A DNA stretch of 64,000 bases, taken from NCBI RefSeq assembly GCF_019733355.1, contig NZ_JAIHLQ010000017.1:1-64000 (forward strand), given 5' to 3'. The translations under genes and the position numbers were made by a program. This document shows, piece after piece, positions 33,431 to 42,846 of this stretch. Below the pieces are notes generated by a model. It ran no database searches. It saw only the letters and a list, made by a program, of their open reading frames with translations, and was not told where the DNA came from. This stretch comes from Pseudomonas baetica. Lineage in GTDB: Bacteria > Pseudomonadota > Gammaproteobacteria > Pseudomonadales > Pseudomonadaceae. Numbering within the stretch: position 1 is the stretch's first letter; every line of letters begins with the position of its first letter.

Positions 33431-34561
33431 TCAGGCGTAGGACAGCGATTTTTCTTCCAGCAATTCCTGATAAAGCGTCGTCCACTTGCGGCCCATTTCA
33501 TCGGCTGTGAATAACTGCCGGTAACGGGCCTGCGCCTTCACCCCCATCTCTGCTGCGCGCAGCGGGTTTTCCCACAGGGTGCGCATTGCCTCGCGAAATG
33601 CCTGTGGATGACTCGGCGGCACCACCAGTCCCGTCTCGTTGTGGATGTTGATGTAACTGGTGCCGGTGCCGATCTCGCTGGAGATCATCGGTTTGCCGTA
33701 CATCGCGCCTTCCAGCAGCGAGATGCCGAACGCTTCGGAGCGCAGGTGTGACGGGAAGACAATCGCGTAGCTCAATTGCAGCAACGCGACCTTGTCTTCA
33801 TCGCCCAGGCGTCCGAGGAAATGAATGTTGCGCAGGCCCAGCGCTGCTGCCTGGGCGTGCAGTGCCTGCTCCAGCGGCCCGGCGCCGACGATGACCACCG
33901 GATAGTCCACATCTTTCATGGCGTCGAGCAGGATGTGCAGGCCTTTGTAATAGCGCATCACCCCGACGAACAGGAAAAACTTATCCCCAAGCTTTTGGCG
34001 CCAGTGGTCCATCCGCTCACTGTCCGCCTGTGGATAACCTGCTTTGTTCAAGCCGTAGGGAATCACCCGGGTCTTGTCCCGAAACTGCTGCAAGACATCG
34101 CTGGTGTGCAGGTAATTGGGCGAGGCCGCGACAATGCGGTCGGCGCTGGCGAGGAAGCGGTTCATCAGTGGTCGGTAGAGTTTGAGCAGGTGTTTTTGAC
34201 GAATGATGTCCGAGTGGTAGGTGACCACGCTGGGTTTCTTGATGGCGCTGGCGAAATGCACCAGGTCCATGAACGGCCACGGGAAGTGATAATTGACCAC
34301 GTCAGCCTCGGCGGCCAACTCGCGAAACTGTTTGAACACACTCCAGGAAAAACCGGTCGAGGCGAACTGGATGTCGAGTTTGGCGCGGTGCACTTCGTGC
34401 TGACCCAGATGCACCACCGGCGGATTCGGGTCGGCGCTGAGCGTCAGCACCTGGCCGTCGATACCGTGTTGGGCGCCGCTTTCGCAGAGCTGGAAGATCA
34501 CTTGCTCGATGCCGCCGACCGAATCAGGCAGGTACGTCTTGAAAAAATGAAGAACTCGCAT
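33431..34561 (-). CDS. wbpZ: WbpZ-like glycosyltransferase (family GT4)
   Basis: 376 aa, GT-B fold. N-terminal FFKTYLPDSVGGIEQVIF and C-terminal FPSHLRSEAFGISLLEGAMYGKP, with the ExxxxxxxE-type motif of retaining GT4 enzymes (EAFGISLLE). It is last in the common-antigen operon, matching the place and length of WbpZ in P. aeruginosa, which adds the first alpha-1,3 D-rhamnose to the lipid-linked primer. Its start is adjacent to the wbpY stop. Convergent with the oxidoreductase. Confidence 0.82.
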   Translation of the reverse strand: MRVLHFFKTYLPDSVGGIEQVIFQLCESGAQHGIDGQVLTLSADPNPPVVHLGQHEVHRAKLDIQFASTGFSWSVFKQFRELAAEADVVNYHFPWPFMDLVHFASAIKKPSVVTYHSDIIRQKHLLKLYRPLMNRFLASADRIVAASPNYLHTSDVLQQFRDKTRVIPYGLNKAGYPQADSERMDHWRQKLGDKFFLFVGVMRYYKGLHILLDAMKDVDYPVVIVGAGPLEQALHAQAAALGLRNIHFLGRLGDEDKVALLQLSYAIVFPSHLRSEAFGISLLEGAMYGKPMISSEIGTGTSYINIHNETGLVVPPSHPQAFREAMRTLWENPLRAAEMGVKAQARYRQLFTADEMGRKWTTLYQELLEEKSLSYA

Positions 34562-35692
34562 TCAACCTCCCATGGCCTGGCGGTAGGCACCGGCCGTAGC
34601 CTGTGCACAACGTTCCCAGGAAAAAAGCCGTGACTGCTGTAATCCGGCTTCTCGGCATGCCTGCCAATGTGCTTGATCGTCGATCAGTCGGCTCATCACG
34701 TCACGCAAGCCGTCTGCATCGTCAGCTTCAATATAGTTGCCGGCAGCGCCCGCCACTTCCGGCATCGCCGAAGCGCGGGTGATCACCACCGGCGTGCCGC
34801 TGGCCATCGCTTCCAGCACGGGCAGGCCGAAGCCTTCGTACAGCGACGGAAAAATCAGCGCACGGGCGCCGGCCAACAATTGCGCGACTTGTTCATCGGG
34901 CAGATAACCGAGCAGGCACACATGCCCGCTGGCCAGGGCCTGACGCAGTTCGTCGCTGAACTGTTCACGCTGCCAACCGGCCATGCCGACGATCAGCAGC
35001 GGAAAACGCTCACGCACGGCGTTCGGCAGCAGGGCATGGGCGCGCAGGGCCAGGCCCAGGTTTTTGCGCGGCTCAAGAGTGCCGACACACAGGAAGTACT
35101 CACGCACCTGGACCGCATGGGCCTTGAGCACGGCGTCGAGGGTGTGCGCCTCACGCGGATGGAAACGCTCGGAGACACCCAGCGGCGCCACGATAAAACG
35201 CTCGGCCGGCAGCCCGAAATGTTCCTGAGCTTCGTCGGCAATGGCCTGCGAGTCGGTCAGAATCAGCCGCGCTTGCTGTACGCCAGCCGCCAGTCGCCGT
35301 TCGATTTCCTTGAGTCGCGCAGGTGGCTGAGTGTCGGGAAAATGCAGGTGCGTCAGGTCGTGCAGGGTGATCACGGTCGGACCGTCGAAGGCCAGGGGCC
35401 ACAGGCTCGGCTCGTGATACAGGTCGATGCCTTGGGTGCGGCCCTGATCGAAGCGTTTTTGTTCCAGCCAGCGCCGCGCCTGATAAGCCCCGGGAATCTG
35501 CCGCAGCAGTGGGGTCAACCGCGAATAGCCGGGCATGGCCGCTTCCGGCAGCGCTGAACTCCAGCCCCAGCCGTGAAACAACGTCACTTCAACATCGGGT
35601 TCGTTGCGCAAGGCGTTGACCAGTTCGGCGACGTAATGGCCGATACCGGTGCGCGGCGCCTGGAGAATCCGTGCGTTAAGGGCAATGCGCAT
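34562..35692 (-). CDS. wbpY: WbpY-like rhamnosyltransferase (family GT4)
   Basis: 376 aa from MRIALNARILQAPRTGIGHY (GAGGC 6 nt upstream; an upstream ATG at 35728 lies deep in wbpX). The GT-B motifs are VGTLEPRKNLGL and FPSLYEGFGLPVLEAMASGTP with EGFGLPVLE. In P. aeruginosa WbpY adds alpha-1,3-linked D-rhamnose residues in the A-band repeat. The gene overlaps the end of wbpX by 17 bp and abuts wbpZ, consistent with translational coupling. Assignment rests on order and length. Confidence 0.82.
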   Translation of the reverse strand: MRIALNARILQAPRTGIGHYVAELVNALRNEPDVEVTLFHGWGWSSALPEAAMPGYSRLTPLLRQIPGAYQARRWLEQKRFDQGRTQGIDLYHEPSLWPLAFDGPTVITLHDLTHLHFPDTQPPARLKEIERRLAAGVQQARLILTDSQAIADEAQEHFGLPAERFIVAPLGVSERFHPREAHTLDAVLKAHAVQVREYFLCVGTLEPRKNLGLALRAHALLPNAVRERFPLLIVGMAGWQREQFSDELRQALASGHVCLLGYLPDEQVAQLLAGARALIFPSLYEGFGLPVLEAMASGTPVVITRASAMPEVAGAAGNYIEADDADGLRDVMSRLIDDQAHWQACREAGLQQSRLFSWERCAQATAGAYRQAMGG

Positions 35693-37043
35693 GTTGCCTC
35701 GCTTGCGCCGCTGGCGCCTGCTGCACATTGCGCACGCTGCGTTCGGCCAGTTGCGCGCTGGCTTCGCGCCAACCGATCCATTGCCAATCGGCCACGTCGC
35801 GGGCGGCAGGGAACTGTCCGCTGCGCTGGAAGGTGTTGATCAGGTCGGCGAGGCTTTGCGGTTCCTGCAGATCGAAGTACGCCATGAACTCGCCGCCTAT
35901 TTCGCGGAACACCGCAATGTCACTGCCCATCGCCGGCAAGCCGCGCTGCATGGCTTCCACCAGTGGCAGGCCGAAGCCTTCAACGAACGAGGGGAACACC
36001 AATGCACTGGCGTGGGCGTAAGCGTGTTCGAGGCTGGTGTCGTTCAGATCGTTGAACATGAACAGTCGCCGGTTCAACTCGGGATGATTGCGCACCCGGG
36101 CGAGCAGGGCGTCGCACTTCCAGCCAATGCGCCCGGCAATGCACAGTCGCGCGGTCGAGCCGGCGGCCCAGGCGCGGTCGAAGGCGTCGAGCAGGTATTC
36201 GTGGTTCTTGCGCGGTTCGATGGTGCTGACCATCAAAAACACCGGCTCAGGATTGGCGAACAGCCGTTGCAGGGACGGGGCCACGGCGGCCTTGGCGCTG
36301 TGCAGATCCAGTTCGGAACCGAGGTGGAAGTAATCGAACCAGTGTTTGTCGGTTCGTTCTGCACCGATCCGGCGCTGTAGTTCTTCGCGCACTTGATCGC
36401 GCACGGTGGCGGAAATCGCCATGTAGCCGTCGGCGGTTCGGGTGATCCAGTCGAACCACTCACTGAAGACCTGCACCAGCCGCGTGTCGTAGAACTGCGG
36501 ATGGGTCAGGGGGATCAGGTCGTAGATCACCGCAATGATCCCTACACCCTCGCGTTTGAGCCGTTCTACAGGGCTGAAAAAATCCGAATGCCAGGACGAA
36601 TCCAGTAACACCAGTTGGTCGCCGGTTTGATGCTGCAAGGGTGAACAGCGTTTTGGCAGTTGGGTCCGATTGATCGCCCCGATAAAACGTAACGGCAGGC
36701 CAAATACACCGAAGGCCGTCAAACGATACGAGACATACAGTGAGCGTCGCGCCAGTTTTGCTGTGCACTGGGCGTCGAGTCGTTGATGCCATTGCCCGAA
36801 CCGATGGGCCATGCGTTCCAGGCGTTCGCCGAAACTGGCCAAGGCGTTGAACAGCGGGGTGTCCAGAGGTGCCAGGTGCTGTACACGGTAGAGTTGGCCG
36901 CGAAGCAGAATGACTGGCACGCATTCGACGCCCTCGGCACTCGAAGGCAATTGCTTGATGACGTTGCGCACCACTCGCTGGATGCCCGAGTTGACCTTCG
37001 GGTGTTTGAACACATGGGTGCATTCCACCAGCAAGCGGGTCAT
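35676..37043 (-). CDS. wbpX: WbpX-like rhamnosyltransferase (family GT4)
   Basis: 455 aa. The N-terminal third contains HKHPKVNSGIQRVVRNVI-like sequence (FKHPKVNSGIQRVVRN) typical of WbpX, then IAVIYDLIPLTHPQFYDTRL and the GT-B motifs VSTIEPRKNHEYLL and FPSFVEGFGLPLVEAMQRG. WbpX adds the alpha-1,2 D-rhamnose of the A-band trisaccharide repeat in P. aeruginosa. The start overlaps the wzt stop by ATGA. Cytoplasmic, membrane-associated. Confidence 0.83.
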   Translation of the reverse strand: MTRLLVECTHVFKHPKVNSGIQRVVRNVIKQLPSSAEGVECVPVILLRGQLYRVQHLAPLDTPLFNALASFGERLERMAHRFGQWHQRLDAQCTAKLARRSLYVSYRLTAFGVFGLPLRFIGAINRTQLPKRCSPLQHQTGDQLVLLDSSWHSDFFSPVERLKREGVGIIAVIYDLIPLTHPQFYDTRLVQVFSEWFDWITRTADGYMAISATVRDQVREELQRRIGAERTDKHWFDYFHLGSELDLHSAKAAVAPSLQRLFANPEPVFLMVSTIEPRKNHEYLLDAFDRAWAAGSTARLCIAGRIGWKCDALLARVRNHPELNRRLFMFNDLNDTSLEHAYAHASALVFPSFVEGFGLPLVEAMQRGLPAMGSDIAVFREIGGEFMAYFDLQEPQSLADLINTFQRSGQFPAARDVADWQWIGWREASAQLAERSVRNVQQAPAAQARQHAHCP

Positions 37044-38293
37044 GGCGCGCGCTCGGCAAGTCTGGCTTCGGTATCACGGGTAATCGTGGTTTGGGCGTTG
37101 AGCCACGAACAGCCGACGAAATCTTCCTGACGATTGTTGATGACGTGAAATACCAGGCCGTAGTCCCGCCATTCGAAGTTGCGATCCAGATGAGAGTCCA
37201 GACGCGACAGGCTCAGCGACACCGAATAGTTGCCCTTGCCCAGGCCCATGATGAACGCAAAGCGGTAGGTGAAGCGTTCGCCGGCACGCAGATCGGTCAG
37301 TGCCTTGTCCTGGCGATGGGTGTTGATGCCGTACATCATCTGGCCCAGACGATCCTTGAGGATGAAGCCCAGCACCAACCGCTCAATGTCCTTGCGCACC
37401 TCAACCTGGACTTCCAGCACCACCGGTTGACCGACTTCGGCGGCGTCGATGCTGTGATCCTGTTCATCCAGTAAGCGCACGCCAAGAATGGCGGCTTCAC
37501 CGGTACCCGACACGGTCTGCACTTCGCCGCCGGCGAGCATTTCCTGACGCACGACCTGGCCTTCGCGCTCGGCCATCAGCGCGTTGTAATAATCGAGCAC
37601 CACTTCCGGTTTGTCGTACATGGCCATGCGGCCATCCTTGAGCAGGATCGCCGAGTCGCAGATCGATTGAATGGCTGAGCGATCGTGAGACACGATCAAC
37701 AGGGTGGTACCGGCCTTGCGAAAGCTGCGAATGCGCTCGAAGCTCTTGTGCTGGAAGTAGGCATCGCCCACTGACAGCGCTTCGTCGACGATCAGGATGT
37801 CCGGTCGGCGGGCGGTGGCGACGCTGAACGCCAGGCGCATCTGCATGCCGCTGGAGTAGGTACGCACCGGGTGGTCGATGGCATCGCCAATCTCGGCGAA
37901 GTACTCGATTTCGGGCATCAGCGCTTCGATTTCTTCAAGCTGCATGCCCAGCAACTGCCCGGCCATGATCGCGTTCTGGCGACCGGTAAAGTCCGCGTGA
38001 AAGCCCATGCCCAGTTCCAGCAATGCCGCCACCCGGCCTTCGATTTCGATCTTGCCACCGGTGGGTTGCGTGGTGCCGGTGATCATCTTCAACAAGGTAC
38101 TTTTGCCGGCACCGTTGGCGCCGACAATGCCCACCGCTTCGCCGGGTGCGATCTCGAATTCGACGTCTCGCAGCACCCAGTGCTGATGGTGGCGCAGGGG
38201 CGAGAACGGAATCAGCCACTCGGCCAGGCGCGCCCAGCGGTTGGGGTATTGCTTGTAGGCCTTGCTCAGGCCGGTCACACGGATATGCCCCAT
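37040..38293 (-). CDS. wzt: Wzt: O-polysaccharide ABC transporter ATPase with C-terminal sugar-binding domain
   Basis: 417 aa. The first 240 residues are an ABC ATPase: Walker A GANGAGKSTLLK, signature YSSGMQMRLAFSVA, Walker B DILIVDEAL, and the switch His in LIVSHD. Residues 260-400 are a Wzt C-terminal carbohydrate-binding domain (VVLEVQVEVRKDIERL, AFIMGLGKGNYSVSLSL). Such domains recognise a modified chain end, such as a methyl cap, before export. With Wzm it moves the finished D-rhamnan across the inner membrane. 1-4 bp overlaps join it to wzm and wbpX. Confidence 0.92.
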   Translation of the reverse strand: MGHIRVTGLSKAYKQYPNRWARLAEWLIPFSPLRHHQHWVLRDVEFEIAPGEAVGIVGANGAGKSTLLKMITGTTQPTGGKIEIEGRVAALLELGMGFHADFTGRQNAIMAGQLLGMQLEEIEALMPEIEYFAEIGDAIDHPVRTYSSGMQMRLAFSVATARRPDILIVDEALSVGDAYFQHKSFERIRSFRKAGTTLLIVSHDRSAIQSICDSAILLKDGRMAMYDKPEVVLDYYNALMAEREGQVVRQEMLAGGEVQTVSGTGEAAILGVRLLDEQDHSIDAAEVGQPVVLEVQVEVRKDIERLVLGFILKDRLGQMMYGINTHRQDKALTDLRAGERFTYRFAFIMGLGKGNYSVSLSLSRLDSHLDRNFEWRDYGLVFHVINNRQEDFVGCSWLNAQTTITRDTEARLAERAP

Positions 38294-39090
38294 CAGAGTT
38301 CATCCACCATTTCGCCGACGCGCTGGCGGAACAGCCGCAGGCCGATGACACATAGCAACGCGCCCGCGACGAAGATCGGCAGCAGCGAACTCCAGACCGG
38401 CCACTGCCCGTAGAGGAACAGATTCTGATAGCTGGCGATCAGGTTGGTCAGCGGGTTGAGCTGCAACAGACGCTGAACCCATTCCGGAAGGATGCTGATC
38501 GGGTACACGATCGGTGTGAGCCAGAACCAGAATTGCAGGCAGATCGCGAAGAGCTGGCCGACATCACGGAAGAACACGTTGAGTACGCCAAGCACCATTC
38601 CCAGGCCGGCACAAAACATCATTTGCAGGATGATCAGCGGCAACAGCGCCAGCAAGGCCATGCCCGGCCATCGCCCGGAGACCAGCAGAAAGCCCAGAAA
38701 CAGACCGATGATGATCGCGAAGTTGATCCCGGCATTGATCAGCACGATCACTGGCAGGCAGATCCGCGGGAAGCTGATTTTCTTCAGCAGGTTGGCGTTG
38801 TCCAGAAACATGGTCTGGCTGCGCAGGGTGATTTCCGAAAACAGTCCCCACGCCAGTAGCCCGGCGCAGAGGTAGACGCTGTAGGCCATGCTGTCGTCCA
38901 CACCCGGCAGGCGCGCGCGCATGATGTGAGAAAAGATCACGGTGTAGACGACGATCATCGACAACGGGTTGAAGATCGGCCACAACGCACCGAACAGCGA
39001 ATTGCGATACCGCGCTTGAAACTCTCGCTTGACGCTACCGAGGATGAATCCGCGGTAGCTGTGCAGCGAGCGGTACAGGGAAAGCAGCAT
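38293..39090 (-). CDS. wzm: Wzm: O-polysaccharide ABC transporter permease
   Basis: A 265-aa ABC-2 type permease with an N-terminal amphipathic stretch (VKREFQARYRNSLFGALWPIFNP) and six predicted TM segments. It pairs with Wzt to export the common antigen. It starts immediately next to the wbpW stop codon and its stop overlaps the wzt start. Confidence 0.92.
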   Translation of the reverse strand: MLLSLYRSLHSYRGFILGSVKREFQARYRNSLFGALWPIFNPLSMIVVYTVIFSHIMRARLPGVDDSMAYSVYLCAGLLAWGLFSEITLRSQTMFLDNANLLKKISFPRICLPVIVLINAGINFAIIIGLFLGFLLVSGRWPGMALLALLPLIILQMMFCAGLGMVLGVLNVFFRDVGQLFAICLQFWFWLTPIVYPISILPEWVQRLLQLNPLTNLIASYQNLFLYGQWPVWSSLLPIFVAGALLCVIGLRLFRQRVGEMVDEL

Positions 39091-40533
39091 TCAAACCGTC
39101 CTGCCGTAATGGTCTTCGAAGCGGACGATGTCGTCCTCTCCCAGGTATTCGCCGCTTTGCACTTCGATGATCACCAGGTCGATCACGCCAGGGTTTTCCA
39201 GGCGATGGCGGTGGCCGGCGGCAATGAACGTCGATTCGTTCTTGGCCACCAGCGTCGTGCCGGAGCCATTATTGGTGACCTTGGCCATGCCTTCGACCAC
39301 CACCCAGTGTTCGTTGCGGTGATGGTGCATTTGCAGGGACAGCTTGCCGCCGGGTTTGACCACGATGCGTTTGATCTTGAAGCGCGGGCCTTCCTCCAGA
39401 ACGGTGTAGGTGCCCCACGGACGGCTGACCGTACGGTGCAGGCGATAGGCTTCGTGGGATTTGTCCTTGAGCTGCTTGGTGACGCGCCGCACATCCTGGG
39501 CGCGGTCGGCGTGGGCCACCAGCACGGCGTCGGCGGTGTCGACGATGATCAGGTTATCCACACCCACTGTAGCCACCAGCCGGCCTTCGCTCTGGACAAA
39601 GTTATTGTGGCTGTCGATGAATATCGCTTCGCCGCTGGCGCGGTTGTTGTCGGCGTCGGCCGGCACCAGTGCGGCCACGGCGCCCCACGAACCGATATCA
39701 CTCCAGTCAAAACCGGCGGGCACCACCACGACTTTTTCCGAGCGTTCCATCAGCGCGTAGTCGATGGAGATGTCGGTGATTTCAGCGAACAGTGCAGGCG
39801 ATAGTTCCTGTTGCAGACAGCCGACGGTTTCCACCGGGGCGCTGGCGGCCATACAGGCGCGTGTCTGCTCCAGCAGTTGCGGCGCGTGCAGTTGCAGTTC
39901 GGCGATTACCGCAGCGGTGGTGAAGCAGAACATGCCTGAGTTCCACAGGAAGTTGCCGCTCTCCAGGTAATGCGTAGCCGTTTGAAGGTCGGGTTTTTCC
40001 ACGAAGCGCTGCACTTTGGCCGCGCCTTTGGCGTCCAGTGGCGCACCGGTTTCGATATAGCCGAAGCCGGTTTCCGGTGCGGTCGGCAGCACGCCGAAGG
40101 TCACCAGGTAACCGTCCTTCGCCAGATTGACGGCGTGCTCGACGGCACTTTTGAGCGCGTCCTGATTGACGATCAAATGGTCGGCCGGCATCACCACCAT
40201 GATCGCCTCGTCGCCATGCAACGCTTGCAGCGACAGGGCGGCGGCCGCGATGGCCGGGGCGGTGTTGCGCCCGGTCGGCTCCAGCAGGAAGTGCCCGCGA
40301 TGGCGCGACACGTGGGCGGCGCAATAGTGGTCCTTGCTCTGGAAGTAGTACTCGCGGTTGGTCACCGTGACGATGTCACCCCAGCCGTCCAGCAACGCCG
40401 CTGCACGCTGATAGGTCTTGCCCAGCAGCGACTGGCCGTCGGGCAGGGTCATGAACGGCTTGGGATGGCCCTCGCGGGACACCGGCCACAAACGGGTACC
40501 GGCACCGCCGGACAGAATCACGGGGATCAGCAT
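39091..40533 (-). CDS. wbpW: WbpW: mannose-1-phosphate guanylyltransferase / mannose-6-phosphate isomerase
   Basis: 480 aa, bifunctional type II PMI/GMP. The N-terminal nucleotidyltransferase has GGAGTRLWPVSREGHPKPF and the FVEKP block. The C-terminal cupin isomerase has GGKLSLQMHHHRNEHWVVVE with metal-binding His and Glu. It makes mannose-6-P from fructose-6-P and GDP-mannose from mannose-1-P, the precursor for GDP-D-rhamnose. Relatives are AlgA and PslB; the name follows from its place between gmd and wzm. GGAG lies 5-6 nt before the ATG. Confidence 0.9.
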   Translation of the reverse strand: MLIPVILSGGAGTRLWPVSREGHPKPFMTLPDGQSLLGKTYQRAAALLDGWGDIVTVTNREYYFQSKDHYCAAHVSRHRGHFLLEPTGRNTAPAIAAAALSLQALHGDEAIMVVMPADHLIVNQDALKSAVEHAVNLAKDGYLVTFGVLPTAPETGFGYIETGAPLDAKGAAKVQRFVEKPDLQTATHYLESGNFLWNSGMFCFTTAAVIAELQLHAPQLLEQTRACMAASAPVETVGCLQQELSPALFAEITDISIDYALMERSEKVVVVPAGFDWSDIGSWGAVAALVPADADNNRASGEAIFIDSHNNFVQSEGRLVATVGVDNLIIVDTADAVLVAHADRAQDVRRVTKQLKDKSHEAYRLHRTVSRPWGTYTVLEEGPRFKIKRIVVKPGGKLSLQMHHHRNEHWVVVEGMAKVTNNGSGTTLVAKNESTFIAAGHRHRLENPGVIDLVIIEVQSGEYLGEDDIVRFEDHYGRTV

Positions 40534-40536
40534 GGC

Positions 40537-41508
40537 CTACTCCTTGGCGACGCGTTTCATGTCCGCATCCATCATCATGCGGATCAGGGTGTCCAGGTCG
40601 GTTTTCGGCTTCCAGCCCAGCACGCGCTGAGCCTTGGCCGGGTTGCCGAGCAGCACTTCGACTTCGGCCGGGCGGAAAAACGCCGGGTCGATCTTCACGT
40701 AATCGCGGTAGTTGAGGCCGACGTGATCGAAGGCGATGCGGCACATTTCACGCACCGTGGTGGTGACACCGGTGGCGACCACGAAATCGTCAGGCTTGTC
40801 CTGTTGCAGCATCAGCCACATGGCCTCGACGTAGTCGCCGGCAAACCCCCAGTCGCGTTTGGCGTCGATGTTGCCCAGCGCCAGCTCCTGCTGTTTGCCT
40901 TGCTTGATGCGGGCGGCAGCGTCAGTGACCTTGCGGGTAACAAACTCGATGCCGCGCAGCGGTGATTCGTGGTTGAAGAGGATGCCGCTGCTGGCGTGCA
41001 GATTGAAACTTTCGCGGTAGTTGACGGTGATCCAGTGGCCATACAGTTTGGCCACGCCGTAAGGACTGCGCGGGTAGAACGGCGTGTTCTCGTCCTGCTG
41101 TTCAGCCTGGATCAGCCCGAACATTTCGCTGGTCGATGCCTGATAGAAGCGGGTGTGCGGGCTGAACTGGCGGATCGCTTCGAGCAGATGCGTGACACCG
41201 AGGCCATCGACAATGCCGGTGGTCACCGGTTGGTCCCAGGAGGCCGCGACAAAGCTCTGTGCGGCGAGGTTGTAGATTTCGTCTGGCGCCGATTTGATAA
41301 CCGCACGCTGCACCGAGCACGCATCGGCCATGTCACCGTCCAGATAGACGATGTCGGCTTCGACGCCCATCTCGCGCAAGCGCCAGCGCGAATCGCTGCT
41401 GCGGCGCGCCACGAAGCCGTAAACCTTGTAGCCCTTGTCGAGCAGCAGTTTGGCCAGATACGCGCCGTCCTGTCCGGTGATCCCTGTGATCAAAGCACTT
41501 TTTGTCAT
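40537..41508 (-). CDS. gmd: GDP-mannose 4,6-dehydratase
   Basis: 323 aa from MTKSALITGITGQDGAY, whose ATG overlaps the rmd stop (ATGA); a longer frame to 41619 lies inside rmd. An extended SDR fold with the TGITGQDG nucleotide motif, active-site YxxxK in YGVAKLYGH, and RPAEVEVLLGNP near the end. It converts GDP-D-mannose to GDP-4-keto-6-deoxy-D-mannose, the first step to GDP-D-rhamnose. It is followed by wbpW after 3 nt. Confidence 0.92.
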   Translation of the reverse strand: MTKSALITGITGQDGAYLAKLLLDKGYKVYGFVARRSSDSRWRLREMGVEADIVYLDGDMADACSVQRAVIKSAPDEIYNLAAQSFVAASWDQPVTTGIVDGLGVTHLLEAIRQFSPHTRFYQASTSEMFGLIQAEQQDENTPFYPRSPYGVAKLYGHWITVNYRESFNLHASSGILFNHESPLRGIEFVTRKVTDAAARIKQGKQQELALGNIDAKRDWGFAGDYVEAMWLMLQQDKPDDFVVATGVTTTVREMCRIAFDHVGLNYRDYVKIDPAFFRPAEVEVLLGNPAKAQRVLGWKPKTDLDTLIRMMMDADMKRVAKE

Positions 41509-42419
41509 TCTTGTCGTACTCGCGTCTCCCAGTCGGACAGGATCGCCCGCAGGGATTGTTGTGTTGTGATGACTGGCGACCATCCGGTGGTTTTGGCCAG
41601 TTTTGCGTGGCTGCCGCAAACGCGGCGCTGATCGGCGCGACGCATGCGCGCCGGGTCCTGAACCAGTTGCATCTGGACTTCGGCCAGGTCGCCCAACTGT
41701 TCGATGAGGCTGCGAATGCTTTGCTCGCGCCCTGAGCAGATGTTGTAAACCTGCCCCGGCTGACCTTTTTCCAGCAGGGCGAAGTAGGCCGATACGACGT
41801 CGCCGACATCAAGGAAATCACGCGTCACGTCAATATCGCCGACTTCCAGTTGCGGGGCTTGCAGGCCTTGTTTGATGCGATTGATCTGGCGTGCAGCGCT
41901 GGCGATGACGAAGCTGTCTTTCTGCCCGGTGCCGATGTGGTTGAACGGGCGCGCCACCAGCACCGGCCAGTGTTCGCTCAAGCCCCATTGCAGGCTGAGG
42001 AACTCCGCCGAGAGTTTGCTCACGGCGTAAGGGTTGCGCGGGCAGGGTGGTTGTTGCTCGGTAATCGGCAGATCGCTTTCGCCCACCTGGCCGTAGACGT
42101 CGCCGGAACTGACATACAGAAAAGTGCCTGCGAAGCCACGAGCCTTGAGAGCCTGCAGCAGATTGAGGGTGCCGAAAACATTGATATCGAGGGTGCGGGC
42201 CGGGTCGCGGAACGCTTCGGGGACGAAGGTCTGCCCGGCCAGATGAATCACCGCATCGGGCATTTGCGGCCACAGGTCGACAAGGCTGTTCGCATCCGTG
42301 AGGTCGTAGGGCGTTGCGGCAGGCAGCAGCTCCCACGATGAATCGGGCAAAGCCAAACGTGACTGAATATGTTGTCCCACGAATCCACTGAGACCCGTGA
42401 TGAACAGACGCTTTTTCAA
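41505..42419 (-). CDS. rmd: GDP-4-keto-6-deoxy-D-mannose reductase (TTG start)
   Basis: 304 aa. Translation most likely begins at a TTG (42419): the product then opens MKKRLFITGLSGFVG, the exact start of the Rossmann fold, and AAGGGG lies 7 nt upstream. SDR motifs are GLSGFVGQH and active-site YAVSKL. It reduces the keto intermediate to GDP-D-rhamnose, the donor for WbpX/Y/Z. It is the first gene of the minus-strand common-antigen operon, so its promoter must lie in 42420-42846. Confidence 0.9.
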   Translation of the reverse strand: MKKRLFITGLSGFVGQHIQSRLALPDSSWELLPAATPYDLTDANSLVDLWPQMPDAVIHLAGQTFVPEAFRDPARTLDINVFGTLNLLQALKARGFAGTFLYVSSGDVYGQVGESDLPITEQQPPCPRNPYAVSKLSAEFLSLQWGLSEHWPVLVARPFNHIGTGQKDSFVIASAARQINRIKQGLQAPQLEVGDIDVTRDFLDVGDVVSAYFALLEKGQPGQVYNICSGREQSIRSLIEQLGDLAEVQMQLVQDPARMRRADQRRVCGSHAKLAKTTGWSPVITTQQSLRAILSDWETRVRQE

Positions 42420-42846
42420 ACAGCGACCCCTTGGTCTTGAACTTGCGCCACTTCCTACAGGCTTTGTTGGAAGGTCTGTCAGACCGGAGGAAAAAACCGG
42501 CAAGACGACAGGCGAAGTCTGTTGTTGTAGTTGTTTGGCATCAATCTGTGCCAATTGAGCAGCAATTTCAACTGGCCAAACCGTGACCGGTCAGTTCTCG
42601 TTAGCGTAGCCGGATTTATTCTCGCCGGGCGGTTCCCGGATCCTCGATGGATGTGTTTAGAATGCCCCTCGTCGCCATCTCCCGAGGTTCGCCAGAGGGG
42701 GTGCGCAACTGAGTGAAACCGACCACTAAAACAAGAACGAAGACGTACTGGATGACGAAGGACAAGTCTCGGTGATGCCGACTTGATCCGACGCCTGGTC
42801 GTCATAGCATGAAGCTGCCAGGACGGCAGTTTCATCGTGGGATGCC
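42420..42846. other. Divergent promoter region of the common-antigen locus
   Basis: 427 bp between rmd (minus) and the glycosyltransferase at 42847 (plus). No gene supported. It must contain promoters for both directions. A 9-bp hairpin (GAAGCTGCC/GGCAGTTTC, one G-U pair, 42812-42833) ends 13 nt before the plus-strand start and could affect its translation. Confidence 0.55.

Noticed and set aside
42420..42846. JUMPstart/ops element before the polysaccharide genes
   Set aside because: Only a partial GGCGGT match near 42630 and no RfaH-type context was found.
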